NCBI RefSeq assembly: GCF_963675165.1
Contig: NC_087385.1
Span: 3,844,501-3,908,500 of the forward strand
Direction: 5' to 3'
Source: Halichondria panicea
Lineage: Eukaryota > Porifera > Demospongiae > Suberitida > Halichondriidae
Length of the DNA: 64,000 bases
A program made the position numbers and the translations under genes. Positions 1 to 11,709 of this stretch are shown one piece after another. Position 1 is the first letter of the stretch. The number at the start of each line of letters is the position of its first letter. The notes under the pieces were generated by a model. That model had not been told where the DNA came from, did no database searches, and saw nothing but the letters and a program-made list of their open reading frames with translations.

Positions 1-314
1 TGCCTGTACTACAAAAGCGCTATCAACAGGGACTTGTCACTATGAAATAATTGAAAATGAGGCGCTATATCTGCACCTATTCGAGTGCAACCAACAAGTT
101 AAGTTAATACAGTCTGCAAAACATCTTCGAAGTGATCATATTTGGACCTTTTCGTATTAGCACCAATACAATCACACAAACTACGTTTATACTAAGAAAG
201 CATTTTGCATGCAAATTAGTCATGCATTCAGCATATCAATTTATACATGAGCTAGCTGGTGGGTGCTCTTACATAGATATTAAGTAACAGTGCAGTCCAT
301 ACATGTACATGTAC

Positions 315-425
315 CTTATCATTCTTGAGGATCTTCTCAGAGCGAAACTGCTCAAAGTCCTCATTAAGAACCATTTGCTGGTACTCTGGTGAGCTGCTCG
401 TGAATCCACAATCCCATTCCACCAT
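315..425 (-). CDS. First coding exon of an unrecognised gene (continues off the left edge)
   Basis: On the minus strand an ATG at 425-423 opens 37 codons (starting MVEWDCGFTSSSPEYQQ, ending KILKNDK) and runs in phase 0 into a GTAC donor at 314-311. A possible acceptor (TTTTGTAG) lies at 9-16, so a second exon may begin at about position 8 and leave the window. I do not recognise the protein. The 37 residues are acidic and show no signal peptide. The gene is divergent from TMEM87, with 232 bp between start codons, so a shared promoter is likely. The exon call rests on a clean ATG, an open frame and a consensus donor. Confidence 0.55.
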
Positions 426-657
426 TTTCTGCCTTAAATTAGTACTCTAGCTCTAGCCAGGTGGTAATAGTTTCCAAGATGCATGAAATTTACTCCATTT
501 AATGAGCATCAGTATCTAATGACAACCGATGGCTAACATGATGTCATGCAAATGATGTCATGCAATTCACGTGTGTCTGCCATGTCAGCAAAAAAAGTAA
601 GACACAGTCAAATCATTAAAGCTTCAAAACCCTGTTATACCCTCTGCAATCGATCAG
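426..657. promoter_or_regulatory. Divergent promoter region between the unknown gene and TMEM87
   Basis: These 232 bp separate the start codons of two divergent genes, so both core promoters and 5' UTRs must fit here unless upstream non-coding exons exist. An imperfect direct repeat of ATGATGTCATGCAA occurs at about 539-566. I see no TATA box at a convincing distance. Confidence 0.4.
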
Positions 658-3253
658 ATGATGTTGCTATCGCTCCTGCTAATCGCCTGTTCAGCATCCA
701 GTGTGATGGGAATTCCTAAAAGTGGGATAATGAAAGGGCCAGGGGAAATCAATTTCAACAACAAAGTATGCTCTATAAATTTATGGTTAATTAATTAAGT
801 ACATCTCTAAGGTGTTCATTGTTGTTCGTCCCTCCCTTAGAATAACTATTTGGTACTGAACACTTCACCTTGGCTCTTTATACCCAGACTCCTATCAATG
901 TGTTGGGACATAATTATGGGGGAATTTGACTTGAAATGTTGACCCTATATTGGGGATTTGACCTGGGCCTTGCGTAGTAAAGACTGCTTTTACAACCTGT
1001 TTTAATGTGTGCAACTTCTTGGGGCTCAACCCCCCCCTGTTTTGACTGGGGGGAATTGGGAGATTTGAACACAGAATCTTCCCCCACCAGGAATTTAGTT
1101 AGACTCGCAAGCCACTCCCTTTTCTCTGATTGGACGGGGGCGGGAGAAAAGGGACTGGTGACTCTGGGACACATTTTGTGTCTCTACCAGAATTTGGGTA
1201 GAGATTATTCATTGATTTTTCCACGTGATCCAAAAATTGCGTGAGGTTAAGTAGAATTGCGTAGCCTGCAAAAGTGATCGCGGGCTTCTTAGCTACAGTT
1301 TAAGAATGGATGCTAGTGCTAGAAAAGAGAAGATGATGGAGTAATAACATCATCAGGCATTCAGCTAGGATATAGTCATCTAAGACACCAGCAGAGATTA
1401 GCTTGTTTTAGTTTTACGTGATGAGAACTGGCAGCCGAAAGTCATTGGTTGCCTAAAGCTTTTAATAACCTGTACAATACAAGACAGATAATGGCAGAGG
1501 GCAGCAGTTGAATTGAGAGTAGTCAGACTTGTACAAGCTGTCTTAAATCGCTGCCACTCCTCGGTTCAAAGAAGGACTGCCAAGATTTCTACGTTCATCA
1601 GCTGTTCCATGCTAATCCACAAGTTATGGCACAACAGACACTGGTACAAGGATCTATAAAATCAAAAGGCTGGCTAAATAGATCTGTATACTTGTCTTCT
1701 GTGTGTCTTTAGCTTTTCACGCATCAGAATAAATTGGATAATTTGCACGTGACATTAATATTTACTAGCATTCCTGATTTACACAAGCTGTAGCCCAGAG
1801 TCACCAGTCCCTTTTCTCCCGCCCCCGTCCAATCAGAGAAAAGGGAGTGGCTTGCGAGTCTAGAATTTAGTGGGGCAACACTAATACATGTAAGATAATA
1901 AATGGGGAGGGCGTGGCCAGGCTAGTGCCCTGACTAGACCCTGGCAAATTATGCTCCTTTTTCTGCCTATTATGCTTTTGAGCAGTGCCCCAAATTCAGC
2001 CTATTATACTCGTTGAAAGAACCCATTATGCCCCATATTGACGTCAAATAATCTTTTTTCAGCAGTAGTAACAACTCTTGTTGTATTGTACATTTCAATA
2101 CAACAAGAGATAATTTCATTTGTAACATAACTGAAGACAAAAGATTCTTCTAGATGTAAAAGAGGCATTTAAAAGAGAAAAAACACGTTCAGCAGCAGCA
2201 GAGGACCGTTGCATTTGCACCAAACTGACCAAATTCAAAATTTTAACCCTATTATGCCCCAATTATGCCAGCATAATGACCTAACCTATTATGCCCCAAA
2301 TTATGCCGGCATAACTTGCCAGGGCCTAGCCCTGACCTAAAATTTGCAGTTCCTAATTATTACAAACCAGTGACTTTGTAGCTGAGATCTACTGCTTATC
2401 TTTAACATGCAATCACACAGTGCTAGTACATCTAAAAAGCATGGTACATGATATACACACGCCCTGTCTCTCTCAGAGCACAGAGATATGGCGAATGAGC
2501 TACATGAGATGTTTCTTTACACTGAGCTATTATTTTAGTGAATAATGTGCAATCAGAAGTATAGAACATGCTACAAATGAAGATAGGTTTGACCATGCAC
2601 TCTTTTTCTGCTCTGATTCCCTGCATCATAGCATGTAATGTAAGAATTGTAACTGTACATGTGTGTATTTAATAATGGTCTACTAGTACTAGTACTAGTA
2701 CTGTAGCTTCATTGCTATACAGCTTTGGCGCCTCCACCGAGGCATCAGCACCTGCGGTGCTTTCAATAATATAATTATTTTTTCTCACTAGGTGAATACC
2801 AAGTGTGTCCATCTCGGTTTGTACAGTGACAGCACAATTTTTGTCAGTGGTGACGACGTTACAGGTACATGTAACATGTACACGTATGTACGTACACATC
2901 CTACTGTCTCTCAGTACTGCCATCACTTATTATTGTATAGTTGATTTTAGTGTCCTTAGTGTCTCTGTGATTAGAATTTTACCCCTTCATGCTTCACCGT
3001 AAGTCTAATTGCTGTCGTATACATAATTATATCTTCAACATTATGCATTCTCTTGTCGCTTTTACCCTCGTTCAGTTTCTGAGGGATCTACAGTGACTCT
3101 GACACTCATTGTGCTTAGAGCCAATTGTGCCAACTTACAAGAGGTACTGTTGTATTGTACATGTATTATGTCGTTACTTTTAATCTTTCCCAAATGTTTA
3201 TTCTGTATTGTTATGCCTCGAGGCGTAGCCGCACGAAGGATATGGTAAAACTG

Positions 3254-3293
<40 letters not shown>

Positions 3294-6200
3294 TGCAATG
3301 CAACAAAAACTAACAGCCACTTCCTCTTGGATTCGTGGATTTGCAAACTAAAGCTTATTTTTCGAGTTTTACTACAGTAAAGGCGTCTTTAGTAGCATCA
3401 TCTGTTTGCACAAAGTTTCTATTCAACTTACATGTATGAGTTAGTCGTGCACTATAGCGCTAGCTGTTAGAAAAGAGCTGCATGCATGTACACTGCCAGA
3501 AGCAGCCCTTGTGAACTCTGACCTCATTGCAGGTCCACCCTTTATTCGAAATGCAAAATACTTAAAACTTCTTTACATTGTAGATCTATATTTGTACATG
3601 CTTCTATCCTTGAAGATCATCAACCCATCAGATAGACTTCTGTCCATTAAGCTCCTCTTCTATAATTACTGTGTGGACATTCAATGCGTTCATTGTCAAC
3701 AATTGCAAACAACGTAACACAAAGCAAACTAATTACTTCTTCTATAACACTCTTGAGCGAAAGCAAAACATGGCTAGAGGCATCAGCGCCGCTTGCACCA
3801 CTCATAATGTTTCAGTAGACTAGTGGTATACTCTCTACATTATACATGTACAGCTTCTGCCATTATTTTCTGTGTGCACACACACCCTCAGGATGACTGT
3901 GCAGCAGATGTTTGTTCTGTTATCGAAAAGGAGTCCTTCACACCAGTTGCCATCAGTCAGTATAAGCTCCCTCAGGACATGGAACACTTCTCCTTTTTGG
4001 TACACAACATTTTAGATACACGTGTTCATAACTCTGTATAAAGTTTGTCATATTGATTTAATGTCTATTATTATAATTGGAATTGATTGAAGTGATGCCG
4101 TTGATGTAAAGAAGCCCAACTACATGTAACCGGTGTAATGTTTGTTTGAAAAGCAATTCTCATACTTGCACTACCTGTGTTAACTTAATTCTACCATAAT
4201 TATAGGAATACAACACCGTTTATGTGAACACGACTACTGAATTGACTGCTGAATTGTGCCGGTTACAAAGCAAAGATACCGGTTCCAATACACCTACTAC
4301 CTCTGGTACAGTAAACATCACCGAAGCTGGCACCACCACACGAAGTCAGTCTCCCAAGAGAGAAGCTGAAATGCCGGTGCGAAATAGACAGTGGCTGTTG
4401 TTCTCATTCTATCTATTAATTTGTTGTGGCTATAGTTAGAGTGCTTGTACACTGTATGCTCTTTCTTCCAGACAAACAACCCTGCCGTGTCTGTTCGTAT
4501 CAATGGTGCTGGTGGAGTGTATAGAGTTAAAGTGATCGCAGAGCTCAGCTCACCTGATGCTACAGCAAATATCTCATGTGAGTTGTTACCTCGTAAAGTT
4601 TTATGGATTTAACTGTTACAGTATTGGAACCTGAAAGCATAAATTGTGTGTTATCAGGAGGGCCCTTGTACGTTACTTGTAGCTAACCACCTGTATGTAT
4701 TATTTAGAACACACCTAGCCAAGATTAAATGTTTTAATCTAAGTGCGCCGAGTTCATTATGTAACCAAGAGTCCATCCGAGTGCACCATATATTAAATGC
4801 ATGTACATGTAGGTGTGTTGTTATAAAGGATTTAGTGCTGTCACTGATCTCTAGCCTCGTATATAGCCTGCCATTTGTACAGCTTGACCTGTTAAACCAG
4901 TTTTCTACCTCCTACATTTGAATCCATTTTATTGTTATTTTTCCTGAAAAAGTTTGAACGGATAATTTTTAATACGTTTGTTTCATTACGTGCACTGTAT
5001 TCATGCGTTGCGATAAACCACTCCTACGTTTTTGTGGGGAATTTTTTTTTCGAAGTCAGCTTGCTCACAAAAATAACAAAATTTGACCATTTAAGTTACT
5101 CGCTAACAAAGGACCAGAAGTAGGAAGTGACTGCAATGCTAAATTCTACTGGTCTTCCTTGTGTATGTTTTATGATACATGTAAACATTCGCATAATTAT
5201 AGAGATAATTATATACGTATACGCACTTGAACATTTGGCAGTTTGTTCTCACTTACTACATGTAAGCAAATTGGCTCCTTGGTTGTTCATGAGCCTACGT
5301 ATGCACTAGCTCTCTGATTGTGTGTTGTTTAATTGTATGTCATACACTCTCGTGGTGTTAAAATATATGAACTAACAACATAATACATTTACAATAGATT
5401 CTATGGTGGTGTGTTCCATTTGTTAGCTGACCAGTGACCAGTAGTATGACTATCCCAAGCTATCATGTATTGTTGTTTTTCTTACAGTGAAATTTGAGTT
5501 GAAGAACTCTCATGGGTATCTGGATGCTATAGACTTTCCTGCTCTTGTGGTGAGAGATCTAAACATTGAGCGTTTAGTGTGTTGTCCATGTACTGTATCA
5601 TCATAATTATAACACCCAGACTAGTATGTTCTATAGTATGTTCTATAGCTAAGACAATATTTAGCTGTCCACAACTATACCACACACAGTTTTATGGTGT
5701 AATGACTGGAGTGTATGCCGTATACGCGATAGCCTGGCTGATAGTGCTGGGACTCAACTACACTGACCTGGTCCGACTCCAGTTCTGGGTGTTGGGGGTA
5801 ATTCTGCTGGGCTTTATGGAAAAGGCTCTCTTCCTAGCGGAGTACGACTCTGTCAACAAGGGGAATGAGTGTGAGTGTACAATAATTAGAATGGAGAATT
5901 TTATTTCTTGCCTAAAATATTTGTGAGTGTTGTCTAATGTGCTCAACATAATTATGGTGCCAATATTCCTCGTATCAAATCTTCTTACTATCTACATTTG
6001 TGTACTAGCTGTTTCCCATGCACAGTGCACCTGCTGATAGTGCTGGCTGTAGTAGTGTCAGCTCTGAAAAGGTCCCTCTCCAGAATGCTACTGGTCATAG
6101 TTTCTCTGGGGTATGGCATAGTGAGGTGAGCAAACCCGTTCTGAGATTCTGACCATGTTTGTAGGGGAAGTTACGTATTATAGCAGTCTGCCTAAGCCTT

Positions 6201-8859
6201 TACAGATACAATGTATCTTATGCAACCCAATAAGGTAAAATTCCCTATGGAGAATTTCTTCTACTTCTTATGAGTACATGTAGGTGTAGAAGCCATGGAT
6301 TACAGTAGGAAGTTATAGCTTATACAGATACATGTCTATGTACGTATCTAAATGACCAGTATAATTAAACACCCCAATTTGAGGTATAAAACCTATGGAG
6401 AATTTCTGTATTAATAATTTTTGAGCATCACGTAGGTGTAGAACCCGTGGATTACAGTATAGTTATTGTGTGTGTTTGAACTGTCCTTCTTGCAGACCCC
6501 GACTGGGCGACTCAATGGCCAAGGTCATTGGAGCTGGTGTCATCTACTGGGTGCTGGCTATTATCAACGGTGTTCTCAAAGCTAGAACAGTACGTACATG
6601 TATGTTGTGCTTAAGCAGTCTTGGAAACGGTACATACAGTGTTTAGCGACAGTGACAAATTGGCAGAACTAAAAGCTGTGTACATGTAGGAGGTCCAGTA
6701 CTGTATTAGCGTCTACTTCCCGATCCCAATATACATGTACATGTAGCATAATCGTGCAAGTGTACTAACGTACCTCATCAAGAACTGAGCAATTTGCATT
6801 GAATGTAGGGTGTATGTTGGTACATGTACGTGAAAGCCAGCACCCACCTTTTACCCTTTGTATACTGTTTCAACAGACACACGCACGCATGCACACAGCC
6901 CACAGCTGCCAGTGTTAGCACCCCAGTGACTGTATCCTATGGCCTGTTGGTCCTGGTAGACATTGCTATCATGTTCTGGATATTCTCTGCGATTGTTGAG
7001 ACTCGCCGCACACTCAGAGTCAGGAAGAACTTGGTCAAGCTCTCTATGTACAACCACTTTTCGTATGCTCTCATCTTCGCAATGCTTGCAACCATTGGAT
7101 TTGTGATCTGGGACATTCTCGCTCACTTCTTCCCTTCCAATGATTGCCTCACGGTATGTGTTCAAAATATGTCGCTTTGTACTGCTCAACATTCTCAACC
7201 ATTATTATGCCTTAATTAAAAATAAATTTAACTGGGCCGGTGTTGACTTCGTAGAAAAGCTTGTACTCCGTACCTATCATTATGTTCGAAGTTAGTTTAG
7301 AAAAATAAGCATTTTGTGAGAAGCTCTTTTTTCTGGGCTTACGTGAAGAAACGTTATCCATGTACACTAGGTAAGACTCAGTGCACATGCACCCATGTGT
7401 ATACGGTAAATAAATATATTCTTTCTGTGTGTATATACCCTCAGGACTGGAGTGAGGTGTGGCTTCAAGACTGTTTTTGGCATGTCCTCTTTGTCATTAT
7501 TCTCGGGATCATCATGGCCATTTGGAGACCTGGCGCCAACAAGAAGAGGTGAGGTGTCGCCAATAACAAATGGAGTTAGACATATTGACGGTTGGCATTG
7601 TTATGCTTACAAGTTAGCTCTAACCACTGTAATATCACGTGTGTGCCTGCATACTTATAGCTTTAATAGATTTTTATATTGTGAGAACTTCTTCAGATTA
7701 ATTGTGTACATTGATCCTGCTATTGTGGGGTGTGTTCATCTTGATGGTCAGATTTGGTGTGTATAGTGATGACATAATTATGTGCCCTGTTTCATGACTC
7801 AGATATGCCTACTCACTTGTGGATGACGAGGACGATGATGAGGAGTTTGAGCAGGGCACTAACAAGAACTTTGGTGCGTCCACAAGAATTAAAAAACCTA
7901 TTTCTCATAGGGGTGTACTCATACGTAATATTTTGCACTTTGGTACATGTACTCACAATGTGTTTTTTTTTTAATAGAGACCGTAAAGATGCGTCAAGTT
8001 GGATCCACTTCTGAACCTCCTCCCCCTTCATCACATGCTGTGAGCTCATAATTATCATTTACAACTGCACATTTTATGTGTACATACTGTACACTGTAAT
8101 CTGGTATTACTGTACATGTACGGTAACAGCTATCATAAGTACTTCTGTCTTCATAATTATTCAGGAAGATGACCTAAGATGGGTTGAAGAAAATCTACCG
8201 ACTTCAGCTCTTGACAAGTAAGTACATGTACATGGATAGATTGTCCATTAGTTTTAAGTGCTCCCTAAGATTGTTGGATAACGTTTGCAGCCTGCTGTAC
8301 AAACGTGTTTGTTTACGAGCCTGCACCCACTAAAGTATTATTGTCTTTTGTGTGTCTGGGTGTTGGTGTCCTGTTTTGCAACACTGTCGAGCTAGTTGTT
8401 GAGCTTCTTCCCTGTCTCCGTAATTATTGTAATTATTGTAATTATTGTAATTATTAATTAAGAGTCACTAAACTCTCGCAGTGACTCTCGAGCTCGTCGT
8501 TATTAATGTAGGGGTACAGTAGTTACTAATTGCCCAGAGTTACTGTACAGTTTTAGTGTTGCAAATGCTATATAATAAATATCATGTACCTGATCTTCAC
8601 GAAGCTGATTATCTTAAGCGTACATGTACATACTGTATAACGGGAAAATTTGGTGAGTGTTTGATTTGGTGAATTTACCAAAGATTGCCAAATTTAAAAC
8701 CGCCTAAGTTTACCAGTGGACTTGGCGGTTTTTTAAATTAAAACACCCACCATGTATACGATTCTCTTTCCTTCTTCCTGTTGCAGAGCTCTTCCTCTGA
8801 TCCTGGACTCGGACGAGGAGTTGATGACTACCAAGTTTGAAAGCTCAAAAATCAACTGA
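658..8859 (+). CDS. TMEM87: TMEM87-like Golgi seven-transmembrane protein (16 exons, ~562 aa)
   Basis: Exons: 658-765, 2792-2864, 3076-3143, 3892-3999, 4206-4376, 4472-4577, 5488-5549, 5690-5870, 6026-6125, 6496-6589, 6899-7153, 7445-7548, 7803-7873, 7978-8039, 8165-8217, 8787-8859. All phases match, giving 1689 nt. The N-terminus has a signal peptide (MMLLSLLLIACSASSVMG), then a lumenal domain with several Cys, then seven membrane segments encoded by the exons from 5690 to 7548. Landmarks shared with human TMEM87A/B: LVRLQFWVLGVILLGFMEKA, IVSLGYGIVRPRLG, IWRPGANKKRYA and the C-terminal EDDLRWVEENLPTSALDKAL with LDSDEE. Family members are Golgi/endosomal GOST-type proteins involved in retrograde traffic; a mechanosensitive channel role has been proposed for the vertebrate protein. 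ATG 661 is an equally good start. The 2-kb first intron and the third intron carry transposon-like repeats. Confidence 0.95.
1091..1868. repeat. Inverted repeat, ~75-bp arms around ~630 bp (TMEM87 intron 1)
   Basis: The left arm (about 1091-1170) and right arm (about 1793-1868) are near-perfect reverse complements, including the G/C-rich core GGACGGGGGCGGGAGAAAAG. The interior has no long open frame. This is probably a non-autonomous DNA element, or two oppositely oriented copies of one. Confidence 0.7.
1920..2338. mobile_element. Small TIR element, CCCTGGCAA-TTATGC ends (TMEM87 intron 1)
   Basis: The left end (CCCTGGCAAATTATGC, about 1940) is matched in inverse orientation by GCATAACTTGCCAGGG near 2310. 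The TATTATGCCCC motif repeats inside. Related termini (CATAATTTGTCAAGGCCTAG, CATAATTTATCAGGGCC) recur near 51038 and 20658. No coding capacity is seen. Confidence 0.55.
3211..3803 (+). mobile_element. Dispersed repeat R1, internally deleted copy (TMEM87 intron 3)
   Basis: It begins TTATGCCTCGAGGCGTAGCC, carries the TG microsatellite, then AACTAACAGC and GATTCGTGGATTTGCAAACT, and ends with GAGCGAAAGCAAAACATGG followed by AGAGGCATCAGCGCC. The same order of blocks occurs at 43979-44871 (+), 61018-61922 (-) and partly at 47559-47829 (-). No protein is encoded. Confidence 0.75.
3256..3292. repeat. (TG)n microsatellite inside R1
   Basis: About 18 uninterrupted TG units. The same position in the other R1 copies is also TG- or CA-rich, so the microsatellite is carried by the element. 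Confidence 0.95.
4700..4866 (+). mobile_element. R7 element copy (TMEM87 intron 6)
   Basis: It starts with TTTAGAACACACCTAGCCAA, continues through GAGTCCATCCGAGTGCACCA, and ends near GTGCTGTCACTGATCTCTAG. Copies at about 30889-31070 and 52738-52915 share these blocks. Confidence 0.6.
8420..8455. repeat. Tandem 9-bp repeat (GTAATTATT x4)
   Basis: Four head-to-tail copies of GTAATTATT in the last TMEM87 intron, followed by AATTAA. Confidence 0.9.
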
Positions 8860-9862
8860 TCCATTATTATGTGTACATGTACTGTTTTAGACACCTAATA
8901 GTGTGAGTTTATGCATAATTATAATTATGACTTCTTGTGTTAAACGCTTAAATACACATCTCCTGTGAATACAGGGAAACTCCCCTCCTGATAACAAATA
9001 TATCACCAGTACACCACTGGTGTTAAATTAATAACAAACCGTATAGCACGAAATGTTCGCTGTTTTTGAGGGTAAGCAATTAATCATAGGCCTCTACGAA
9101 AATTGTTCACCGAACATAATTATCTATATAACGGCGGATGTATTGACATGCATACCGTAGAGCTAGAGCGCGAAATGTGTTTAGAGGCACCGAAAATTAA
9201 AATTTCCGCACTATACGGTATACGTTGTAATGTACAATGTATTATAGGTGCCATCCATTTCTTTTTCTATAGCACAGTACATTAGACTTGCAATAGCTAC
9301 ATTGCTGTGTTCGACATTCTGGAGAGTCTATGGCCTGTATGTCAGTATTTATATCAGTATTAACATCAATTTGTTTAACCTCCATAGGATATGATGCTTC
9401 TATGTGTAGCATAATTATATCTATATAGCTAGCTAACAAAATGGTCACTTCAATAATTCATGCCTATGCAAGTTCATACATTTTTAGCTCTTGGGTTCAG
9501 TGGCTAACGGTGAGGGCTCGACATGCACAGCTCGATTACAAACTCATTTTTTGACAACTTGTGTCTTATAAATTGATATTATAATGCATTTTAATATAAT
9601 ACACACAAATTTAGTTTGTATATGCAATAGCTATATAGACTCTGAATCGCTGTAGGATAAATAAATAGAAACTTTCAACTCAGTTACATGTATTACCAGC
9701 TAGGAGCACATTATTGTACATTCCAGCTGAACGGTTTCTAAAGTTAGATTGTGAACATTAATTAATTTGACTGAACAATCTTGCTTATACGAGAGCACGA
9801 CTATGATCAGTTATAAAATAAGCGAACGTGATTGTGTATGCTTGGTTTACAGAAACACATGT
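8860..9862. other. Intergenic, 3' ends of TMEM87 and the glycine-zipper gene
   Basis: About 1 kb between convergent genes. It is AT-rich, with recurring ATAATTAT and TACATGTA motifs. I find no convincing exon or RNA gene. Confidence 0.5.
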
Positions 9863-10993
9863 TTAGTTCATCTTTAGGTGCTCAGTAGATGACAGGTCTT
9901 CAAGTTGATCTTCTTGCTCGCTGTCCTCAAGCTCACCATGAATTCCAACTCCAGCACTAGCTCCATACTGCCCCAACTTAGCCGGAATTTTAGCTAGATT
10001 CTTGCCAGGATAGACCCTCTCAACTGAAGTGATCTGATTATTTAACGCTTTCAGATTTGTCTCTCCTTTGATTCCAATGTTCACTTTTCCAGGCTGACTA
10101 ATTCTCTCTGTGTTGAGCATGTTAGGTACTTTACCATCTGGCAAGGCTTGCACATTCGTTTTGTAGCCTCTCTGATCAACAGCTTGAGCTTTGATCTCAT
10201 TTATATACTCTTTGGGGACTTCAATTTTGAGCACAGCCTTGTCTGAATATGGTCGACTCTCATAATATGGTTCTGTGTGTTCCATGGTCTCACTCACCCA
10301 GTATTCACCATGTGGGCCTTTCAAATGCAACTTCCCCGTTTTTACTGTGTTTTGAACTTCTTGTTCACTTGCCACTCTGTACAATTGACTATTGTTTCGA
10401 TTGCGAAACCTGGCACCAGCTTTTCCTGCACCATATCCAGACCAACCATCAAAGAAAACATGCGCTGTTGAGTCGAATATGTCTCCAACGTTTGCTTCAC
10501 CATTAATAATATTTGTGATAACAGCCACTTGGCCGGACGGGCGATATTCGTTATGCACAGCAGATTCAATTCCGGTTGTCATTCCGTCGACAGCAGCACC
10601 CCCTGCAATACCACCAGCAATGCCTCCCACGGGACCCGCTAATTCACCAACAAAACCTCCTCCAATGACGCCAACCGTTCTCGAAGCAGCTTTCATAGCT
10701 GTGTCACCGCCTTCCTTATCGCCTAAAGCATAGTGAATGGTACCCTTTACATGACCAACAGCTGGGATTCCATTTGCAAGGTTACTCATGCCCTGAGCAA
10801 ACTTGACCTGAGTTCGTTTTGCTTCTTCATTGTTCCCTTGCCACCAATGGTAAAAAGATGTGCCCTGAGAAACTACTGGGAATGTTTCTAAGAAGTTGAT
10901 TTGTGTTTCCCAGGCTCCTTCTTTATCTCCAGCTATAGCTTGGACAGCAGATTTAGTTTGAGAAATCACTGGCAAAGAGTCCACATTGCCCAT
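9863..10993 (-). CDS. Single-exon glycine-zipper protein with MGN start and possible ART-like C-terminus (376 aa)
   Basis: The first in-frame ATG is at 10993-10991 and gives MGNVDSLPVISQ, a classical N-myristoylation context, so the protein is probably membrane-tethered. The stop is TAA at 9865-9863. Residues ~6-106 hold three degenerate repeats of one ~33-residue motif (P-V/A-x-S/G-Q/H ... GDKEG). Residues ~107-141 form a glycine zipper (GGIAGGIAGGAA) that could pack or insert in a membrane. From about residue 190, a segment with LYRVASEQEV, GEYWVSETMEH and KAVLKIEVPKEY resembles the ADP-ribosyltransferase-like domains that end bacterial polymorphic effectors. This is inference from pattern; no catalytic triad is proven. 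Large, possibly bacterial-like intronless coding sequence among intron-rich neighbours suggests transfer or retroposition. I do not know its function. Confidence 0.75.
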   Translation of the reverse strand: MGNVDSLPVISQTKSAVQAIAGDKEGAWETQINFLETFPVVSQGTSFYHWWQGNNEEAKRTQVKFAQGMSNLANGIPAVGHVKGTIHYALGDKEGGDTAMKAASRTVGVIGGGFVGELAGPVGGIAGGIAGGAAVDGMTTGIESAVHNEYRPSGQVAVITNIINGEANVGDIFDSTAHVFFDGWSGYGAGKAGARFRNRNNSQLYRVASEQEVQNTVKTGKLHLKGPHGEYWVSETMEHTEPYYESRPYSDKAVLKIEVPKEYINEIKAQAVDQRGYKTNVQALPDGKVPNMLNTERISQPGKVNIGIKGETNLKALNNQITSVERVYPGKNLAKIPAKLGQYGASAGVGIHGELEDSEQEDQLEDLSSTEHLKMN

Positions 10994-11709
10994 CTCGAAT
11001 GTTCTCTGGCCTTTAATATTCAATTATTAAATGGGTGCATTCCCCTCCCCCTCAGCCTTCTATAGATGTGAGTTTCTCTGGTTTCATATCATTCATGCAT
11101 CTGACAGACAGACTGTGCCCACATAGTTCTTAATTTGCACTTCAGAGATCGAGAATGGTGTTCACCAGCTTAATTATTGGCATGATTCATTGGTGAGCAT
11201 AATAATTACTGATAATTGTATCAAAGCAGCAAGTTGTATGTACGACACGTACTCTAGTTCATGTGTTTTAAAGTGTTGACTGTACGTTGTTTCGCAGATG
11301 TGGGAAGGGTGTGACGAGTCAGATGTACGTATAGATACTCGATAGTCACGTCCTTATTCAATTTAGCTATATGATACCCCTGGGTAACGGAAGAGGTCTA
11401 GACTGTTGACAGAGGCCAGTTATTTTTGTAAGGCCTTTGGCAATAATTGTATTACGACTATGGATTCACTTTGTTGAGTCCCCTTGGTAACCACATTAAA
11501 CGGCTGGTGTAATTGTCTGCCTGTGAGTCATCAACCATTCAGCACTTCATTGCCCAAACCATATAAATCACCACCTACACAGCTGTTATTGCATTTAAAT
11601 GAGCTTAAAAGCTGCTTACTGCTATTTATGGTAGTCTAGCTAGTTCCGTCCTGTAGCTATTGAAGTAGATTATAGCGTCCGCAATAAGCATAGCCTTTCT
11701 TTGAAAATC

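Noticed and set aside
3062..3346. Minus-strand open frame with His-Thr repeats
   Set aside because: It is the translation of the TG microsatellite inside R1.
6851..7198. Minus-strand 115-codon open frame
   Set aside because: It lies antisense to TMEM87 exon 11, whose frame is conserved with the family.
10249..10733. Plus-strand open frames
   Set aside because: They are shadows of the long minus-strand coding sequence 9863-10993.
9863..11023. Longer form of the glycine-zipper gene starting at 11023
   Set aside because: The codon there is TTG. The first ATG is at 10993 and gives the MGN start.
11701..11709. Start of the CCP gene at 11701
   Set aside because: The codon is TTG; the real first ATG is 11710.
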